Shown here: positions 23,409 through 25,711 of the stretch, in pieces
How the letters are laid out: the number at the start of each line of letters is the position of its first letter
Numbering within the stretch: the first letter of the stretch is position 1
Origin: CAZBKJ01 sp964492495
GTDB lineage: Bacteria > Patescibacteriota > Microgenomatia > UBA1400 > UBA12028
DNA length: 25,711 bases
Assembly: GCA_964492495.1 (NCBI GenBank)
Contig: CAZBKJ010000019.1
Span: forward strand, 1-25,711
Direction: 5' to 3'
Position numbers and translations under genes: made by a program
Notes under the pieces: generated by a model
The model's input: only the letters and a program-made list of their open reading frames with translations
Databases searched by the model: none
Told to the model about the DNA's origin: nothing

Positions 23409-24302
23409 ATGCACTCTTTTACCTTTGAAGGTATTGGTACTCACTGGAAGGTGTTGTATTTCTTGCCTCAAGAAACAATGGATAGTATTGATTGGAAAGA
23501 CAGTTTGGAAAATGATATTTTGCAAACTGTTGAGATGTTTGACCGCCGATATTCTCGTTTTCGAAAGGAGAGCTTGGTATGGGAAATTGCTCTCAGTCAA
23601 AATCAATATCACACACTGTCAGACGAGTTTAGAGATATCGTAACGTTTGGTGCACGCCTCAAAGCATTGACCAACGGTCGATTCAACCCCGCTGTTGGAT
23701 TTGTATTAGAGAACCTAGGATACGATAGTGAGTATTCATTTCAACCAAAAGAGAGAAATGCACAGATTGCACTGGAGTGGGAGCTTACAGATCAACACCT
23801 GTATACACCGCATCCAGTACTCCTTGATATCGGGGCGTGGGGAAAAGGGTACTTGATCGATTTGCTGGCACATCTGCTTGAAACAAAAGGGATCCGGCAC
23901 TACTTGGTTGATGGGGGAGGTGATGTTTTTGCCACAAAGAAACCAGATGATTCCGGGTGGAGGGTACCACTTGTCCATCCGATCAACCCCGATCAAGCAT
24001 TTGCTGTGGTGGAACTCAAAGACTCAGCAGTGGCTTGTACAGGAAGTACTCTTCGAACCTTTGGTGAGTATCACCACTTAGTCGATCCGAAGTCTCGCCA
24101 AAGTCTCAATAATTTTCTGGGTGTGTATACCCAAGCACCAACCGCAACTATTGCTGATGGGGCAGCAACAGCTATATTTGTTGATAAACCTGAAAACATT
24201 CCGGCACTGGCTAAGCAACTTTCCGTGCACTACCTGACCCTCACCCCAGAATTACAATGGGAGAAAAGTGCAGGATTTATTGGAGATATATTTGTAAAGT
24301 AA
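23409..24302 (+). CDS. apbE: FAD:protein FMN transferase (ApbE family) without export signal
   Basis: ApbE enzymes attach FMN through a phosphoester bond to Thr/Ser of target proteins using FAD and Mg2+. From ATG 23409 (297 aa) the family motifs are LDIGAWGKGYLID (139-151), DGGGDVFA (168-175), HHLVDP (222-227) and the C-terminal T-x4-ADGAATAIFV (Thr246, Asp250). The chain begins directly at the family's N-terminal strand (FTFEGIGTHWKV), and an in-frame TGA sits just before the alternative ATG at 23391, so no signal peptide or lipobox can be added upstream. Most bacterial ApbEs are exported, so this one may be cytoplasmic. AGGA (23396-23399) is 9 nt before ATG 23409. The terminator-like hairpin follows the stop by 37 nt. 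Confidence 0.9.
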   Translation: MHSFTFEGIGTHWKVLYFLPQETMDSIDWKDSLENDILQTVEMFDRRYSRFRKESLVWEIALSQNQYHTLSDEFRDIVTFGARLKALTNGRFNPAVGFVLENLGYDSEYSFQPKERNAQIALEWELTDQHLYTPHPVLLDIGAWGKGYLIDLLAHLLETKGIRHYLVDGGGDVFATKKPDDSGWRVPLVHPINPDQAFAVVELKDSAVACTGSTLRTFGEYHHLVDPKSRQSLNNFLGVYTQAPTATIADGAATAIFVDKPENIPALAKQLSVHYLTLTPELQWEKSAGFIGDIFVK

Positions 24303-24339
24303 TCAGTAAAAATAGTGCTATGGTCTGTGTCCCTAGACT

Positions 24340-24360
24340 TTCCGCACTAGCGGAAGTTTT
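24340..24360 (+). terminator. intrinsic terminator downstream of apbE
   Basis: TTCCGC (24340-24345), loop ACTA, GCGGAA (24350-24355) form a 6-bp stem extended by one G-T pair, followed by GTTTTG. The T-tract is only on the + strand, so it serves apbE rather than the convergent transporter gene. Confidence 0.55.
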
Positions 24361-24370
24361 GTGTGGGTAT

Positions 24371-25627
24371 CTATTGCCATAATCTGAGAAGATCCAAGGC
24401 GATAAAAGCAAGAATCGCTCCGACAACACTCATCGATAATCCCCAAGTCATGAGCTTACGAAACAGGGTCGCTCGTGCCTGCGCAATTGGGTATGCTGCA
24501 ATAGTCGAAGCTCCTAAGGTTGACAGTGGACTGACATCGACCATATGCGACCCGACCGCAATCGCTATTGAGAATGACGCAGGGCTACCTGCATGGACTT
24601 TTTCCAGTAAGCCCGGAATGAGTGGCATAAATGCTGGTAAAACAACTCCAGAGGAGCTACTGTACACAGACACTAAGCCTGTAATGAATGCTAATGCAGC
24701 GTGAATAGTCGAACTGAGTCCTAGGCGGGCAAGCAAAGTGGTTGTTAAATCCAATCCCCCAAGTTTTTCAACAACGCCAATGAGGATCGACATTCCACAA
24801 ACCATAAGGATAGTATCCCATGGCATCGACTTGAGACTATTCTCATCGCTTGCTCCAATAAGAGCTAAGATACAGCTTCCGACCAAAGCAGCAACCATGA
24901 GCGGAATATGGAAGAACAACGCCGATGCAACTGTAAGCACAATGACCACGATGGTCTGTTTCTGAACTAGAGAAAGTGGTCGTATTTCTGGTTGTGTCGT
25001 AATCAGTATTGTCTGATCGGATTTCGATCGCAGCAAAATCAGTGCGCCGAGTGCACTCAGCGATTGTAAGACTGCTGCAGCTAAAAATATTTGAATGCTC
25101 AGAGAACCACTTCCCAGTCCAATTTTACCTAGCAACCCGAGGTTTATGATCCCTGTTGGGGCGAGCGGAGAGAATGCACCAGCGTTTGCACCAGTGCAGA
25201 TGAGAATTGCCATCAGGAATGGATTAATCTTCATTTGTGCAGCAATGCGCATTGCAATGGGGGCAATGATCGCGGTCGCCGCAATATTTCCGGGTCCAGC
25301 AGCTGACAATAAAAAGGTAATGACAAAGAAGAGTGGAGGATACAATCGAACTGACCCATGCAGTTTCCCAAGGAGTTTGTTCATCATCCATGCGAGGGTT
25401 CCATTCTCTCCAGCAATTCCAAAGAGAAGACTGATACTTAACACCATGAAAAAAAGTTCTGAAGGGAAAAATCCGACAACTTGCTTGAGTGGTATGCTTG
25501 TGAATCCCAGAGCAAGCACGAGCGCAGTTGTCGCCGCCAGAATACCGATATTGATTCGCTCGGTCAGACAACTGACACAAACCACGATGATGAGAACCAC
25601 AACTGAGATAATTGCCAACATACCCAT
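24371..25627 (-). CDS. MatC-like dicarboxylate/anion transporter (ion transporter superfamily)
   Basis: This 418-aa integral membrane protein has about 11-12 hydrophobic helices. The N-terminal half resembles MatC_N (malonate/dicarboxylate carrier) proteins: INIGILAATTALVLALGF, then AGENGTLAWMMNKLLG, GPGNIAATAIIAPIAMRIA and GANAGAFSPLAPTGIINLGLLG. The repeated second half has a matching VYSSSSGVVLPAFMPLIPGLL and GSHMVDVSPLSTLGA, the paired re-entrant-loop pattern of the ion-transporter superfamily. The substrate is probably a C3/C4 dicarboxylate or related anion but cannot be fixed. The in-frame ATG at 25621 is an alternative start: a TACACT on the - strand (25630-25635) ends 9 nt before it. 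The gene is convergent with apbE. Confidence 0.87.
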   Translation of the reverse strand: MGMLAIISVVVLIIVVCVSCLTERINIGILAATTALVLALGFTSIPLKQVVGFFPSELFFMVLSISLLFGIAGENGTLAWMMNKLLGKLHGSVRLYPPLFFVITFLLSAAGPGNIAATAIIAPIAMRIAAQMKINPFLMAILICTGANAGAFSPLAPTGIINLGLLGKIGLGSGSLSIQIFLAAAVLQSLSALGALILLRSKSDQTILITTQPEIRPLSLVQKQTIVVIVLTVASALFFHIPLMVAALVGSCILALIGASDENSLKSMPWDTILMVCGMSILIGVVEKLGGLDLTTTLLARLGLSSTIHAALAFITGLVSVYSSSSGVVLPAFMPLIPGLLEKVHAGSPASFSIAIAVGSHMVDVSPLSTLGASTIAAYPIAQARATLFRKLMTWGLSMSVVGAILAFIALDLLRLWQ

Positions 25628-25711
25628 GAAGTGTACTCTTATGAGAGATCATCGTGCGTGATGGCAATCACAAGCGAAAATAATGGAGATGTACGACACT
25701 CCGGCTTGAGC

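Noticed and set aside
884..24302. TGA recoding as in some CPR groups
   Set aside because: TGA terminates several well-defined genes (dnaE, the phosphoribosyltransferase, the protein before ycnI) and does not occur inside conserved reading frames.
25095..25661. 188-aa + strand frame near the right end
   Set aside because: Antisense to the transporter gene, whose membrane-protein pattern is strong; the + frame product has no recognisable features.
25628..25711. Possible 3' end of a further - strand gene at the right edge
   Set aside because: Two - strand frames are open from the edge, one stopping at TGA 25649-25651 (ending FACDCHHAR) and one at TAA 25639-25641 (ending ITHDDLS). With about 20 codons each I cannot decide between them or name a product.

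Overview
The window reads as a chromosomal segment of a bacterium that uses the standard code: TGA is a working stop (for example for dnaE), so it is not one of the lineages that recode TGA. Base composition is moderately AT-rich. The mix of compact housekeeping genes, large unrecognised proteins, a divergent CTP synthase, leaderless-looking genes and very large secreted adhesion-type proteins suggests an uncultivated Candidate Phyla Radiation (Patescibacteria) type genome. That placement is inference from gene style only; no rRNA or other phylogenetic marker beyond L19, DnaE and GatB is present.

Layout. Bases 1-12295 (all + strand) are a core information-processing block: the 3' part of gatA, gatB, a 964-residue unrecognised protein, dnaE, pyrG, a small unknown protein coupled to pyrG, a phosphoribosyltransferase, rplS (L19) and a YraN-family protein. 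Bases 12305-13491 (+) hold a two-gene exported pair: a membrane-anchored protein and a YcnI-like (DUF1775) candidate copper protein. Both are predicted to begin with histidine after signal-peptide removal.

Bases 13520-20787 (- strand) are a cell-surface block read in this order: an N-terminally anchored M11-like zinc metalloprotease, a 1640-residue secreted multidomain adhesin-like protein with LamG, carbohydrate-binding-like, Ig-like, an 11-residue-repeat helix region and FN3, and a 59-residue single-pass membrane protein. Next come a + strand AlkZ/YcaQ-like DNA glycosylase (20867-21931), an unrecognised - strand soluble protein (21945-22757), a + strand pair of lipoprotein plus ApbE flavin transferase (22945-24302), and a - strand MatC-like transporter (24371-25627). 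No stretch over 300 bases lacks a gene. I saw no tRNA, rRNA, CRISPR, insertion sequence or integrase.

The most striking regulatory theme is that most promoter-proximal genes have a TAnnnT -10 hexamer ending 6-9 nt before the start codon and no Shine-Dalgarno sequence, which predicts leaderless mRNAs. Genes inside operons, and a few others, have recognisable Shine-Dalgarno sequences. The best candidates for a little-described system are the metalloprotease/adhesin/small-membrane-protein block with its 12 tandem hendecads, the lipoprotein/ApbE pair, and the paired N-terminal-histidine exported proteins.
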